Shown here one piece after another: positions 18,906 through 30,467 of a stretch of 64,000 nt of DNA; position 1 is the first letter of the stretch, and every line of letters starts with the position of its first letter. The position numbers were made by a program, and so were the translations under genes. Source of the stretch: Collinsella aerofaciens (GTDB taxonomy: Bacteria > Actinomycetota > Coriobacteriia > Coriobacteriales > Coriobacteriaceae); assembly GCF_963360655.1 (NCBI RefSeq), contig NZ_OY725717.1:372001-436000 (forward strand), read 5' to 3'. The notes beneath the pieces were generated by a model. It was not told the origin of the DNA, ran no database searches, and worked only from the letters and a program-made list of their open reading frames with translations.

Positions 18906-20285
18906 TTAGAGCGTGATGATGTCCGAGATATTGAGGGCCTGAGCGTCGACGGCATCGTGCGTAGCAAGCAACAGCATGCGGCCGTCGAGCAAGTCGAGCA
19001 CGACCTCGGCGCATGCGTCGCGCGCAGCGGTATCTAGGCCGGTAAAGGGCTCGTCCAGAATCACTGCGCCGCCCGGACACAGCAGGGCTCGGGCAATCTC
19101 GACGCGACGGCGCTGCCCGCCCGAGAGCTCGGCCACACGAGCATGCACATCGACCCCCGGCACCAGCAGGCGCAACAGGGCCGCGGCACTCGAGGCGTCC
19201 ACGCGCGCGTCGGCGCACACCAGCACGTTATCCAAAGCCGAGGCGCCCTCTACCAGGCGCACATCCTGAAACACCATGGAGCACGGCGCGCACTCCCCCG
19301 CCGCCAGCGCAAGCAGCGTCGACTTGCCCACGCCCGAGGTGCCCATCACGCAGGCGCGCCCACCGGCGGGCACACGAAGCACCAGTCCGTCGAGCGCCGG
19401 AGCCCAGGGAGCGCGATCGCCCACGGCGAGCGCAAGCTCCGCAGCAGCCCTGCCGCCAGCAGAGCCGCCTGCACGTCCGCGAGGACAACGCCCATGCGCC
19501 CGCACAGCAGCACGCCATGCTGCGGGCCCCGAAGCCCGCAGCAGCCACACCAGCACGCGCTCGCATGCCCACGATGCCGCCACGACCAACACGGTCCACG
19601 CCAGCAGGTCAGCCGTCTCGATGAGCAGCTTCGCCTGATAGATGCGCTCACCCACGGTGCCCACCGCCATGCCGATCAGCTCCGCCGCCACGCCGGCCTT
19701 CCAGCTCATGCCAATCACGGCGCGGGCGCACGAAAGCACAAACGGCAGGACTTCGCGCCAGGTGTGGGCACAAAACAGTCGCCAACCCCGCACGCCATGC
19801 AGACGAAACATCTGCTCCAGCGGTTTATCCGCTTGCGTCAAGCCCTCGACCAGCGAAAAATACACTCCCGGCAGCGCCATCAAAAAGACCGCCGCAATGC
19901 TTACGCGCGCCGACCCCAGCCAAATGAGCAGCAGGACCACCACGCAGGCAACCGGCGTCGCCTTAACAAACGAAAGCGCCGGAGCCACCAAGCGGGCAAA
20001 CGCCCGCGAGCGCGACGAAATTCCGGCCAGCAAACCACCGCACACCGCGGCAAGCGCCAAACCGCCTAGAATCCGCACACCCGAGCCCGCCAGAATCGCC
20101 CACGTGCCGACATCGCATACCAGCCGCAGCAACGCCACCACAACAGCACCCGGACCCGGCAAAATCAGCGGCTGTGCCACCAGCGCCGCCACGAAGACCC
20201 ACACGGCAAGCCAAAAGGCGGCAACGGCACCTGCTGCCGCCACCGCCTTCATACGCTCTATCATTTGTCGAGCAAACGCACGCAC
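18906..20285 (-). CDS. Fused ABC permease-ATPase (SsuC/TauC + SsuB/TauB type)
   Basis: One 459-residue polypeptide carries both membrane and ATPase halves of an importer. Residues 1-255 hold about six membrane helices with the permease coupling loop (LEQMFRLHGVRGWRLF). Residues 285-459 are a short ATPase with Walker A GTSGVGKST, signature LSGGQRRR, Walker B AVILDEP and a switch His in LATHDAVD. In SsuABC/TauABC-type systems these are normally separate proteins. The GTG start follows GGAG, 3 nt after the binding-protein gene, so it is co-translated with it. It is the last gene of the hydrogenase operon. Confidence 0.88.
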   Translation of the reverse strand: MRAFARQMIERMKAVAAAGAVAAFWLAVWVFVAALVAQPLILPGPGAVVVALLRLVCDVGTWAILAGSGVRILGGLALAAVCGGLLAGISSRSRAFARLVAPALSFVKATPVACVVVLLLIWLGSARVSIAAVFLMALPGVYFSLVEGLTQADKPLEQMFRLHGVRGWRLFCAHTWREVLPFVLSCARAVIGMSWKAGVAAELIGMAVGTVGERIYQAKLLIETADLLAWTVLVVAASWACERVLVWLLRASGPAAWRAAVRAHGRCPRGRAGGSAGGRAAAELALAVGDRAPWAPALDGLVLRVPAGGRACVMGTSGVGKSTLLALAAGECAPCSMVFQDVRLVEGASALDNVLVCADARVDASSAAALLRLLVPGVDVHARVAELSGGQRRRVEIARALLCPGGAVILDEPFTGLDTAARDACAEVVLDLLDGRMLLLATHDAVDAQALNISDIITL

Positions 20286-20288
20286 GGG

Positions 20289-21344
20289 TTACTCCATGTA
20301 GTAGAAATCATCAGCCGGGAGCTTGCCGCCCACGGCGCTCGCGTCCGCATCGGCCAGCACCTTCAGGTACCCACCGAGCGCGGCCTTCATATCCTTCCCC
20401 GTCTGGCACACGAGCATGCACCCGGGAATCGCCTTTTCGGCAATCGTGGCGTTATCGACGATACCCGCATCGACTACGGCCTGCGCCCAGTCTGCCGGCG
20501 CCGCATTGACGGCCTTCACGCTCGCCTCATGGCAGCTCAGGAATTCCGCCACGGCCTCGGGATGCTCCTCGGCAAAGGCACGGCGCACCACGGTCACACC
20601 CGTCAGCAAGCGCGAGTCCGTGTCTCCTGCCAGCTCGTCCCACACATCGGTCAGGCTCACCGGTGCCGACGGCTTGCCCTCGCTCTTGGCGATGGCCGCC
20701 GTCTTGAACGGCTCGGGCAGCACGCCCACGGCAGACGGATCAGCAAGCAACGCCGACAGTACCTCGGTGGGCTCGCTCTTAAACTCAAGCGCCACCTGGC
20801 CGGTCAGGCCCGCGCGCTCTAGCAGGTAGTTCATGACGTACTCCGGCGTGGTGCCCTTGCCCGTCATGTAGACGGTATGGCCCGCCAGATCGCCAAACGA
20901 GGCCACGCTCGCATCGCCCGTCACCACGTTCAGCACGCCCAGCGTGTTGATGTCGATGACCTGCACCGCGCCCTCGGTCTTGTTGTAGAGCACGCTCGCC
21001 ACGTTGGCGGGCACTAGGGCGATATCGATATCGCCCTGAATGACCTTGGGCACAATCTCGTCGGCGGCAGTGTTGATCGCAAAGTCGAACTCATTGTCCG
21101 TCTCGCCATCGGCAGCCTGGTCCATAAACTGCACCAGGCCAATCGAGGTCGGCCCCTTGAGCGAGGCGACGTGTACCTCGACCGGCTCTGCGGCAGCACC
21201 GGCGCCGTCCGTGGCAGCCGAGCCCGCGGCGGACCCGGCACCGGCAGCCCCGCCGCCACAGCCCGCGAGCGCAAGTGACAGGGCGCCCGCGGCGAGCGCC
21301 GAGGCAAACCCCCGGCGCGACATTTCAAAATCAAACGCGCGCAT
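20289..21344 (-). CDS. ABC transporter substrate-binding lipoprotein, SsuA/NMT1 type
   Basis: The 351-residue protein starts with a twin-arginine-like/lipoprotein signal (SRRGFASALAAGALSLALAGC) whose cysteine at about 29 would be lipidated, followed by a G/A-rich linker. The mature part has the NMT1/SsuA fold, with GDIDIALVPANVASVLYNK and a KGTTPEYVMNYLL helix. The family binds small molecules such as sulfonates, taurine or thiamine precursors; the ligand here cannot be told. The ATG at 21344 lies 2 nt after the hydrogenase stop, so the two are probably translationally coupled. Confidence 0.88.
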   Translation of the reverse strand: MRAFDFEMSRRGFASALAAGALSLALAGCGGGAAGAGSAAGSAATDGAGAAAEPVEVHVASLKGPTSIGLVQFMDQAADGETDNEFDFAINTAADEIVPKVIQGDIDIALVPANVASVLYNKTEGAVQVIDINTLGVLNVVTGDASVASFGDLAGHTVYMTGKGTTPEYVMNYLLERAGLTGQVALEFKSEPTEVLSALLADPSAVGVLPEPFKTAAIAKSEGKPSAPVSLTDVWDELAGDTDSRLLTGVTVVRRAFAEEHPEAVAEFLSCHEASVKAVNAAPADWAQAVVDAGIVDNATIAEKAIPGCMLVCQTGKDMKAALGGYLKVLADADASAVGGKLPADDFYYME

Positions 21345-21346
21345 CG

Positions 21347-23158
21347 CTAGCACGTCCCCTCGTTAGGCATCGTCCATGCGTGATGGTCGGTATGCAGCAA
21401 TTCCTCGGCCAGCGGCGAGAGCGGCGCACCCAAGAACTCGCTATAGCACGCCTGGACATCGGGATTCTCGTGCGAGAAGCGAATGTCCGCCTTCGCATCC
21501 AGGCCCCACAGCACCTGACCGCGCTCGGCTGCCAGCTCGCAGCCGTCGTGGATGGGCTGACCGCCGCCGCCGACGCAGCCACCCGGGCACGCCATGACCT
21601 CAACGAAGTCATAGCTCACACGGCCGTCGCGAATCGCATCGAGCAGGCGGGCGGCGTTGCCCAGCCCGTGCGCCACGGCAACGCGAACCTTGGTGCCATC
21701 GATATCGGCAACGGCTTCCTTCCAGCCGTCGAGTCCGCGCGTGTCGGTAAAGAAATCGGCATCCGGGTTCTTGCCCGTCACCAGGTAATAGGCCGAGCGC
21801 ACGGCGGCCTCCATCACGCCGCCCGTGGCGCCAAAGATCACACCCGCGCCCGTGCCGAAGCCCAGCGGCGTGTCGAGCGGCTCCTCGACCAGCGTGTCCA
21901 CGCTCACGTGGCTCGCGCGAATCATGCGCGCCATCTCGCGCACCGTCAGCGCAACGTCCACGTCGGGCGTGCCGTCCTCGCCCACCATGCTCGGCAGCGC
22001 ACACTCGGCCTTCTTGGCCGTGCACGGCATCACGGACACCACGAACAAGCGCTCGGGCTCAACGCCCAGCACCTTGGCGTAGTATGTCTTGGCGATGGCG
22101 CCGAACATCTGCTGCGGCGACTTGGACGTGGACAGGCTGTCGACAAACTCCGGATAGCGCGCCTTCACAAAGCGCACCCAACCCGGGCAGCAGCTCGTAA
22201 ACATGGGCCAGCCGCGGCTGTCGCCTTCGCCCTTAGCGGCGGCGCCTAGGCGCTCGAGCAGCTCGGAACCCTCCTCCATAATGGTGAGGTCGGCCGAGAA
22301 ATCGGTGTCGAACACGTACTCAAAGCCAACGCGGCGCAGTGCGCAGGCCAGACGCTCGACGGTTGCCTCCTCGCGAGATATGCCGAGCTCCTCGCCCCAG
22401 GCGCTGCGCACGGCAGGCGCGATCTGCACCAGCACGATCTTGTCGGGATTAGCGAGCGCGTCAAACACGGTCTCGGTATCGTCGCGCTCGCGCAGTGCGC
22501 CCGTCGGGCAATGCGTAATGCACTGGCCGCACGCGACGCAATCGGTCTTGCCAATCGGCGCGCGCCCGCGGGTACCCACGGCGGTATGCGTGGCGCGGTT
22601 GGTCAGGTCCCAAATCCCCAGGCCCTGCACGCTCTCACACACTTTGATGCAGCGCATGCATTTAATGCACTTGTCGTTTTCGCGGATGATGGGAAAATCG
22701 AAATCCCAGCCCTCGCCCGCCAAATGCCTTTGATACGGCAGATAGAAAATGCCCAGGTCGTTGGCGATGGTCTGTAGGTTGCAGTTGCCGCTGCGCACGC
22801 AGCTCGTGCATTGCGAATCGTGCTGCGAAAGCAGCAGCTGCACGTTGGTGCGACGGGCCTCGCGGGCCTTGGGGCTGTTGGTGTGCACCACCATGCCGTC
22901 GAGCACGTAGTTGTTGCAGGCGGCAACCAGCTGGTCGCAGCCCTCGACCTCGACCACGCACACGCGGCAGCCGCCGATCTCGTTTAGATCGCGCAGATAG
23001 CACAGGGTGGGAATCTGAATGCCGGCGGACTTGGCCGCATCCAGGATCGTGGTGTGCTCGGGCACCACGACTTCGCAGTTATCGATAATGAGCCTGACCA
23101 TGTTGTGCGCTCCGTTTTCGGTGTTGTCGCTGACGGTGGTTTTGTTGGGCTCTACCAT
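21347..23158 (-). CDS. [FeFe]-hydrogenase, multi-cluster catalytic subunit
   Basis: This enzyme interconverts protons and H2. The 603-residue protein has, in order, a 2Fe-2S plant-type ferredoxin domain (GGCRVCVVEVEG), a His-Cys3 4Fe-4S segment (HDSQCTSCVRSGNCNLQ), two 4Fe-4S motifs (CIKCMRCIKVCE and CVACGQCITHCP), and the H-cluster domain. All three H-cluster signatures are intact: TSCCPGW, MPCTAKKAE and MACPGGCVGGGGQP. It resembles the NAD(P)-linked HydA/HndD type. The ATG at 23158 overlaps the upstream flavoprotein gene by 7 nt. The maturases HydE, HydF and HydG are not in the window. Confidence 0.96.
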   Translation of the reverse strand: MVEPNKTTVSDNTENGAHNMVRLIIDNCEVVVPEHTTILDAAKSAGIQIPTLCYLRDLNEIGGCRVCVVEVEGCDQLVAACNNYVLDGMVVHTNSPKAREARRTNVQLLLSQHDSQCTSCVRSGNCNLQTIANDLGIFYLPYQRHLAGEGWDFDFPIIRENDKCIKCMRCIKVCESVQGLGIWDLTNRATHTAVGTRGRAPIGKTDCVACGQCITHCPTGALRERDDTETVFDALANPDKIVLVQIAPAVRSAWGEELGISREEATVERLACALRRVGFEYVFDTDFSADLTIMEEGSELLERLGAAAKGEGDSRGWPMFTSCCPGWVRFVKARYPEFVDSLSTSKSPQQMFGAIAKTYYAKVLGVEPERLFVVSVMPCTAKKAECALPSMVGEDGTPDVDVALTVREMARMIRASHVSVDTLVEEPLDTPLGFGTGAGVIFGATGGVMEAAVRSAYYLVTGKNPDADFFTDTRGLDGWKEAVADIDGTKVRVAVAHGLGNAARLLDAIRDGRVSYDFVEVMACPGGCVGGGGQPIHDGCELAAERGQVLWGLDAKADIRFSHENPDVQACYSEFLGAPLSPLAEELLHTDHHAWTMPNEGTC

Positions 23159-24984
23159 TCCAGGTTCCTCCCTCCGCGGAACGCGCCAAAGCCAAAGTGG
23201 TCGCAGCGCAGGCAGCGACTCGCCTCTTGGCGTGCCTCCTCCTCGGTAAGGCCCTGTTCGACCAGATTCCAATCGTGAATACGCTCGCCGGCCTCGCGCT
23301 CACCCAGCTCGCAGCGGCCGCACTCGTGCTTGCCCTTAAACTGAACGGTCGGCGGCTCCACGTCGAGCTTGATCTTGTGGTCGAAGCCCAGATAGCGGTC
23401 GATGTTTGCCGAAGCCACGCGGCCGGCGTTGATGGCACGGATGACGGTGGCGGGGCCGGTCTGGCAGTCGCCGCCGCTAAAGAGGCCATCGAAGTTGGGC
23501 ACGGCACCGTCCGAGTCGGTGACCACGCAACCCCACTTGCAGGCGATGCCCATGTCCTCAAACGGCTTGGAATCGATGTCCTGGCCAATGGCGACAAACA
23601 CGCGCTCGCAGGGGATGACGCGCTCGGGCGTAGCGGCGGCACGCGGAGCCGGACGACCGCGGCGGGGCTCGCCGATAATCTGCGGCTGCACGCGCAGGCC
23701 GCTCACGCGACCGTCCTCGCCCGTCTCGATGGCGAGCGGGGCTGTGAGCTCCAGAACCTCGCAGCCCTCGGCCTGGGCACCGGCGATCTCGGCGTCTTGG
23801 GCCGTCATATCGCAGATGCGACGGCGGTAGACGATGCTCACCTTTTCGGCACCGCAGCGCACGGCAGAGCGTGCCACGTCCATGGCCACGTTGCCGCCGC
23901 CGATGACGCACACGCGCTGGCCGCTCAGGTCGGGCAGTTCGTCGTCACCGATGGCGCGCAGCATCTTGACGGCCGACTCCACGCCGGGAGCCTCTTCGCC
24001 CGGAAGGCCAAGCTTCTTATCGCTGTGGGCACCGATGGCCAGGTAGACGGCATCGAACTCGTCGCGCAGGCGGGCGAGCTCCTCGCCGCTCACGGAGTGG
24101 TCGAGCTCCACGTCGACACCGGCGCTCAAAATCCAGTCGATCTCGGCCTGCAAGCGCTCGCGCGGCAGACGATAGCTGGGGATGCCGTAACGCAGCATGC
24201 CGCCCAAGTGGTGACGTTGCTCAAAGATGGTCACCTTATGGCCCATCACGGCCAGGTAGTAGGCGCAGGAAAGGCCGGCCGGGCCGCCGCCGATCACGGC
24301 GACGCGCTTACCGGTGTCGTCCACTACATGCGGTTTGTGGTCGTTGAGGTCGCTGTGCTCAACGGCAAAACGCTTGAGGGCGAGGATGTTCATGGGGTCG
24401 TCGACCATGCCGCGGCGGCAGTGCATCTCGCAGGGATGCTCGCACACCAGGCCGCAGACGAGCGGCAGCGGATTGTTCTTGCGGATGACCTTGACGGCAT
24501 CGGCATAGCGGCCGGCCTCGACGAGCGAAATGTACCCGGGAATGTCGACGTGCGCCGGGCAGCCCGAGACGCACGGAGCGCGGGCCTCGCGGTCAAAGCC
24601 ACAGGAGTGCTCGCGGATGTGGTGCTCAAAATCGTCACGGAAACCGCGGATAGCCGTAAGCGCCATGGCGCCGGCCTCGTAACCGATGGCGCAATCGCTC
24701 GAAAGATAGATGGTGCGGGCGGTGCGCTCGATCAGATTGAGCGTGGACTCGTCGGCGCGGCCCTCGAGCACATCGGCGAGCAGATCGCTCAGCGCGCTCA
24801 GGCCCACGCGGCAGGGCGTGCACTTGCCGCAGCTCTGGGTGGAGCACAGGTTGACGAGCGCTGCCGTAAACTCAACGGGACACGGGGCGAGCGAACTCAC
24901 CGCCAGACGACGTCCGAGCGCATCGTGCAGGTCGTCCATGACGGCCTGAGCGTGGCTGCGTTCCATTACGTGCAGTCGAGCCAT
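23152..24984 (-). CDS. NuoF-C/GltD-like NAD(P)-ferredoxin oxidoreductase fusion
   Basis: The 610-residue protein joins two modules. Residues about 40-115 match the C-terminal 4Fe-4S region of NuoF/HndC (CSTQSCGKCTPCRVG), without the FMN/NADH domain. From about 130 it is GltD/NfnB-like: Fer4_20 cysteines (CVSGCPAHVDIPGY, CGLVCEHPCEMHC), a FAD Rossmann motif (IGGGPAGLSCAYYLA) and a second dinucleotide motif (IGGGNVAMDVARSA). Further cysteines (CGRCELG, RCLRCDHF) lie at the C-terminus. As the first gene before an [FeFe]-hydrogenase it probably passes electrons between NAD(P)H and the hydrogenase. Start ATG 24984 follows GAGAGGGG. Confidence 0.88.
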   Translation of the reverse strand: MARLHVMERSHAQAVMDDLHDALGRRLAVSSLAPCPVEFTAALVNLCSTQSCGKCTPCRVGLSALSDLLADVLEGRADESTLNLIERTARTIYLSSDCAIGYEAGAMALTAIRGFRDDFEHHIREHSCGFDREARAPCVSGCPAHVDIPGYISLVEAGRYADAVKVIRKNNPLPLVCGLVCEHPCEMHCRRGMVDDPMNILALKRFAVEHSDLNDHKPHVVDDTGKRVAVIGGGPAGLSCAYYLAVMGHKVTIFEQRHHLGGMLRYGIPSYRLPRERLQAEIDWILSAGVDVELDHSVSGEELARLRDEFDAVYLAIGAHSDKKLGLPGEEAPGVESAVKMLRAIGDDELPDLSGQRVCVIGGGNVAMDVARSAVRCGAEKVSIVYRRRICDMTAQDAEIAGAQAEGCEVLELTAPLAIETGEDGRVSGLRVQPQIIGEPRRGRPAPRAAATPERVIPCERVFVAIGQDIDSKPFEDMGIACKWGCVVTDSDGAVPNFDGLFSGGDCQTGPATVIRAINAGRVASANIDRYLGFDHKIKLDVEPPTVQFKGKHECGRCELGEREAGERIHDWNLVEQGLTEEEARQEASRCLRCDHFGFGAFRGGRNLEW

Positions 24985-25210
24985 AAGATCCCCTCTCACA
25001 TGGCAGCCCGGAGGCGAGGCCGGGCGAAATTGCTACACGCACAACACTGACCTAAAAAGTTGTGAGGTCTCCATACGGTTCGGCAGGCGGTATAAAATGT
25101 CACCCTCAGCGGTGAAATAGAACATTACCGCAGATAAATGCCATATTTGATAAAACGCGTTACCAAATTGCATTATTCAATGTGAAAAAGAGCGCCTTAC
25201 TATTTTTCCT

Positions 25211-25283
25211 TTTTGATCCGTTTTCCTCCGTCCCCTTCGGATCACATGATCCCTTGGGAACGGAGGAAAACGGATCGTTTTTG
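25211..25283. repeat. Family D palindrome, full copy
   Basis: Arms GATCCGTTTTCCTCCGT and ACGGAGGAAAACGGATC face each other around GATCACATGATC, with T and A runs outside. It lies in the 340-nt gap between the hydrogenase operon start and the end of the EFR1 gene and could terminate the latter. Between 24985 and 25210 I see no gene; the stretch is AT-rich and probably holds the operon promoter. Confidence 0.8.
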
Positions 25284-25324
25284 GTGCAAAAGGGCCAGGT
25301 TTGTTTGCACCAATCTCACTTGCG

Positions 25325-26086
25325 CTAGATAAAGAGCTCGCATTCCTTCCGCACGACGTAAACCTTGCTCAGCATCTGGGAAACAGCGGATAGCTTGTTG
25401 GGATCAACCTTACGAGCACCTCGCGGACATACGGCAATGCAGCGCATGCAGGAGATGCACGCCTCGCCAGCTGCTCGTTTGGGGTCACCCTTGTCGATAG
25501 CACAAACGGGGCACGCCGCGGCGCATGCACCGCAGGAAACGCAATCCTCTGTTGCCTCGGGTGCCATGCGGTGACCTCCAGCTTGTTTATAAGGACGATT
25601 GCCGGGGATAGAGGGCTCGGACGCATCCTCAGCCAACAGCTTTTGCTGAATTTGCTGAGCAAACTCAGCAAGCTGCGCCGCATCCTGCGCATCCGGACGA
25701 CCGGCAGCAAACTGTCGCGCAATGGAATGTTCTGCAATGGCTGCAACTGCCGCGATCACCCGGAATCCCGCATGCTTCGCAACGTCCTCCAGCTCTACGA
25801 GCGTGTCCTCAAACGCGCGGTTTCCGTATACACAAACCAAAACAGCCCGAGCCCCGTTGCCGCGCACCATGCCCAACCGGTCAGCCACCACAGCCGGGAT
25901 TCTACCGGCATACGCCGGCACAGAGATTACGGCCACGTCGTCCTCAGTCATCGAGACAGCGTTGAAATCCAACCCGCTATCGGTCAGATCGACGGTAACG
26001 GTATTCTTGCCCAGTGCTCCGGCCACAAGGCCTGACACCTTCTGCGTTCCACCCGTCGGACTAAACACAATTTCGAATACGCTCAT
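25325..26086 (-). CDS. EFR1 family ferrodoxin (flavodoxin + two 4Fe-4S)
   Basis: The 253-residue protein begins with a flavodoxin-like domain whose FMN phosphate loop is FSPTGGTQKV (about 8-17). It ends with two 4Fe-4S motifs, CVSCGACAAACPVCAI and CISCMRCIAVCPRGA. EFR1 proteins are anaerobe electron carriers or reductases of unknown partner. The position upstream of a hydrogenase operon on the same strand suggests a shared redox role, but a palindrome and 340 nt separate them. The ATG at 26086 follows GGGAGG. Confidence 0.88.
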   Translation of the reverse strand: MSVFEIVFSPTGGTQKVSGLVAGALGKNTVTVDLTDSGLDFNAVSMTEDDVAVISVPAYAGRIPAVVADRLGMVRGNGARAVLVCVYGNRAFEDTLVELEDVAKHAGFRVIAAVAAIAEHSIARQFAAGRPDAQDAAQLAEFAQQIQQKLLAEDASEPSIPGNRPYKQAGGHRMAPEATEDCVSCGACAAACPVCAIDKGDPKRAAGEACISCMRCIAVCPRGARKVDPNKLSAVSQMLSKVYVVRKECELFI

Positions 26087-26508
26087 CGAGGCACCCTCCC
26101 CTACGCCTGGCAACGCGTCAAGCCGCTTTCACATCCAGCCAGAGTATACGGCACGTGGGGTCCCCGTTTTAATGCACCAAGCACCCCAATGCACCCACCC
26201 TACGCTGTCTGCCTCTTCGTTTTGTATAAATTACGGTACAAATTGTATATATTTACGGGATACCGCTGTGTTCTCCTGAGGTACCCCATCCTAGCCCGTG
26301 CAAAAAACGGAGTATTCTGCAACGTAACCACGCCAGCACCGCCGCGGGTGGGCAAAACTGTAGGGCGCCGTATCATTCTAAGTCCCGACATGGCGAGAAT
26401 GACGCGCCCCTGCTCCGGAAAACGGCGAAATCTGACTCAGAACGCTCGCTAGGGATATCCGAAGGCCACCGTTGGCGACGTCGAATCATATGCAGAGGTA
26501 GCGCGCAG

Positions 26509-27990
26509 AGATGTGGTGTAAGAGGCGGGGCATGCCCCGCCTCTTCCCTTTCTTGAAAGGGAGGGGACACCGCCTAGAATTCGTCGTTGGAGTAATGAAG
26601 GTGACGAATGGAAGGAAAGGCGATGCCCCAAGAAGAGAGTGTACTGCGCCTCGGCCGCGACGAGGCCCTCGAGGCGGCGAGGCTTTGGCAGGAGTGCGGC
26701 GACGCGCGCGAGTTCGCGTGCAGGGTGCTGGGCGGCGTGATGAACGCGCTGATGGACTCCGAGGCCCAGCAGATGTGCGGCGCGGGCCGCAACGAGCGCA
26801 GCGACGGCAGGGAGAACAGCCGCAACGGCTACCGCCCCAGGTCGCTCAAGACCGCCGTGGGCGACGTGGAGCTCGAGATACCCAAGCTCAGGCACGGCAC
26901 CTACTACCCCGAGGGCATGCTCGCGCGATGGTCGCGCGTCGACACCTCGGTGGCCGCCATCGTGCAGGAGATGTACGTGTGCGGCGTGTCCACCCGCAAG
27001 GTCGAGCGCGTGGCGTCCAAGCTGGGCATATCCTCGCTGTCGAGCTCGGAGGTCTCGAGCCTCTGCTCCGACCTCGACGCCGAGGTGGCGGAGTTCCGCC
27101 GCCGCGACCTGTCGGGCACGCCGTGCTGCTACCTGTGGCTCGACGCCACCTACATGAGCTGCAGGGTCGGCTCGTCGGTCGTCTCGCAGGGCGTCGTGAC
27201 CGCGATCGGGCTGGGCGCCGACGGGCGCAAGCACTTCCTGGGCTGCGACGTGGTCGACACCGAGAGCGAGGACTCCTGGGCGGCGTTCCTCGGCGGGCTG
27301 CGCGAGCGCGGGCTGGCCGGCGTTCGCCTCGTGGTCTCCGACAGCCACGCCGGGCTCGTGGCCGCCGTCTCGCGCCTGTTCCAGGGCTGCGCCTGGCAGC
27401 GCTGCGTGACGCACCTGCAGCGCAACCTCCAGAGCGCCTGCTCGGGCAGGCCCGAGGACTCCAAGGCGGCCGTCAGGGACCTCGTGCACGCCGCGGTCTA
27501 CCAGGACGACCCCGACCTCGCGCGCTGCGTGTGGGCCGAGGCGGCGCCCTGGGTGGCGTCGGTGTCCGCCAGGGCCGGCGAGGTCTTCGAGCAGGCCGAG
27601 GACTCCGCGCTGGCGTTCACGGCCTTCCCCAGGGCGCACTGGGCCAAGCTCCGCACCAACAACGTCCAGGAGCGCGCCAACCGCGAGATCAAGCGCCGCT
27701 ACAGGGTCGTGCAGTCCTTCCCCTCGAGGGAGTCGATGCTGCGCCTGACGTGCGCGAGCCTCATGGAGACCGAGGGGCAGTGGTCCCAGCAGCGCATGTT
27801 CTCCGAGGCCTCGGCCGCCGAGGGCTTCGCCGAGCCCGCGGACAGGCCGGCCCCGACAGAGGGGAGGCGCCGCGCGCTCGGGCGGCGCGCCAGGGAGATA
27901 GTGGACGAGATAGTCGAGAAGCACGGCCTCAAGAAGGAGTAACATCGGGACTTGCAGCGACGGACCTCAGGACACTCTTACACCACGTCT
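26509..27990 (+). mobile_element. IS256-family insertion sequence, complete
   Basis: About 1,482 bp bounded by the inverted repeat AGAYGTGGTGTAAGAG. The flanking 8-mers (GCGCGCAG and GCGCGCGC) agree at 6 of 8 positions, so the target duplication is imperfect. A perfect hairpin (AAGAGGCGGGG / CCCCGCCTCTT, 26520-26545) just inside the left end could block transcription entering the element. Confidence 0.85.
26608..27942 (+). CDS. IS256 (mutator) family transposase
   Basis: The 444-residue protein has the mutator-family DDE core: Asp179 (YLWLDATYM), Asp245 (LVVSDSHAGL) and Glu355 (TNNVQERANREIKRR). The family's C/H motif (CVTHLQRN) is also present. The N-terminal part (SRNGYRPRSLKTAVGDVELEIPKLR) is the usual DNA-binding region. 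The frame is intact and ends 48 nt from the right inverted repeat. ATG 26608 has a GAAGG site; ATG 26623 is an alternative. Confidence 0.95.
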   Translation: MEGKAMPQEESVLRLGRDEALEAARLWQECGDAREFACRVLGGVMNALMDSEAQQMCGAGRNERSDGRENSRNGYRPRSLKTAVGDVELEIPKLRHGTYYPEGMLARWSRVDTSVAAIVQEMYVCGVSTRKVERVASKLGISSLSSSEVSSLCSDLDAEVAEFRRRDLSGTPCCYLWLDATYMSCRVGSSVVSQGVVTAIGLGADGRKHFLGCDVVDTESEDSWAAFLGGLRERGLAGVRLVVSDSHAGLVAAVSRLFQGCAWQRCVTHLQRNLQSACSGRPEDSKAAVRDLVHAAVYQDDPDLARCVWAEAAPWVASVSARAGEVFEQAEDSALAFTAFPRAHWAKLRTNNVQERANREIKRRYRVVQSFPSRESMLRLTCASLMETEGQWSQQRMFSEASAAEGFAEPADRPAPTEGRRRALGRRAREIVDEIVEKHGLKKE

Positions 27991-28151
27991 GCGCGCGCGA
28001 CCTATGCAGACAACTCGAACTGCAGAATACTCCAAAAAATGCACGGCGCACCCCATGGGACCCATTGCTGCATGGCAGAAAATAGGTCCTCGGCATCCCC
28101 CAGATGCATTCCCGAGAACATCACGTTTGAATTAGCGATGGACACGGCAAA

Positions 28152-28186
28152 CAAAAGGGCCCGAGCGTTGTTTGCTCGGGCCCTTA
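28152..28186 (-). terminator. Terminator of the DEAD-box helicase gene
   Basis: Stem AAGGGCCCGAGC / GCTCGGGCCCTT; on the minus strand it is followed by TTGTTT. It lies 32 nt beyond the stop codon. Confidence 0.85.
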
Positions 28187-28217
28187 GCTTGTCTCACGCT
28201 AGCGCGCGATGCGCATC

Positions 28218-30467
<2,250 letters not shown>

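Larger units (their letters stand above)
26298..28044. repeat. Family C palindrome arms flanking the IS256 element
   Basis: GTGCAAAAAACGGAGTATTC (26298-26317) and the near complement GAATACTCCAAAAAATGCAC (28025-28044) are arms like those at 8554-8786. Without the IS and its duplication they would be about 257 bp apart end to end, similar to the 233 bp of the other copy. The non-IS sequence inside has no coding potential that I recognise. Confidence 0.7.

Noticed and set aside
26501-27998. Perfect 8-bp target duplication for IS256
   Set aside because: The flanks agree at only 6 of 8 positions in a GC-alternating tract, so I do not claim a clean duplication.
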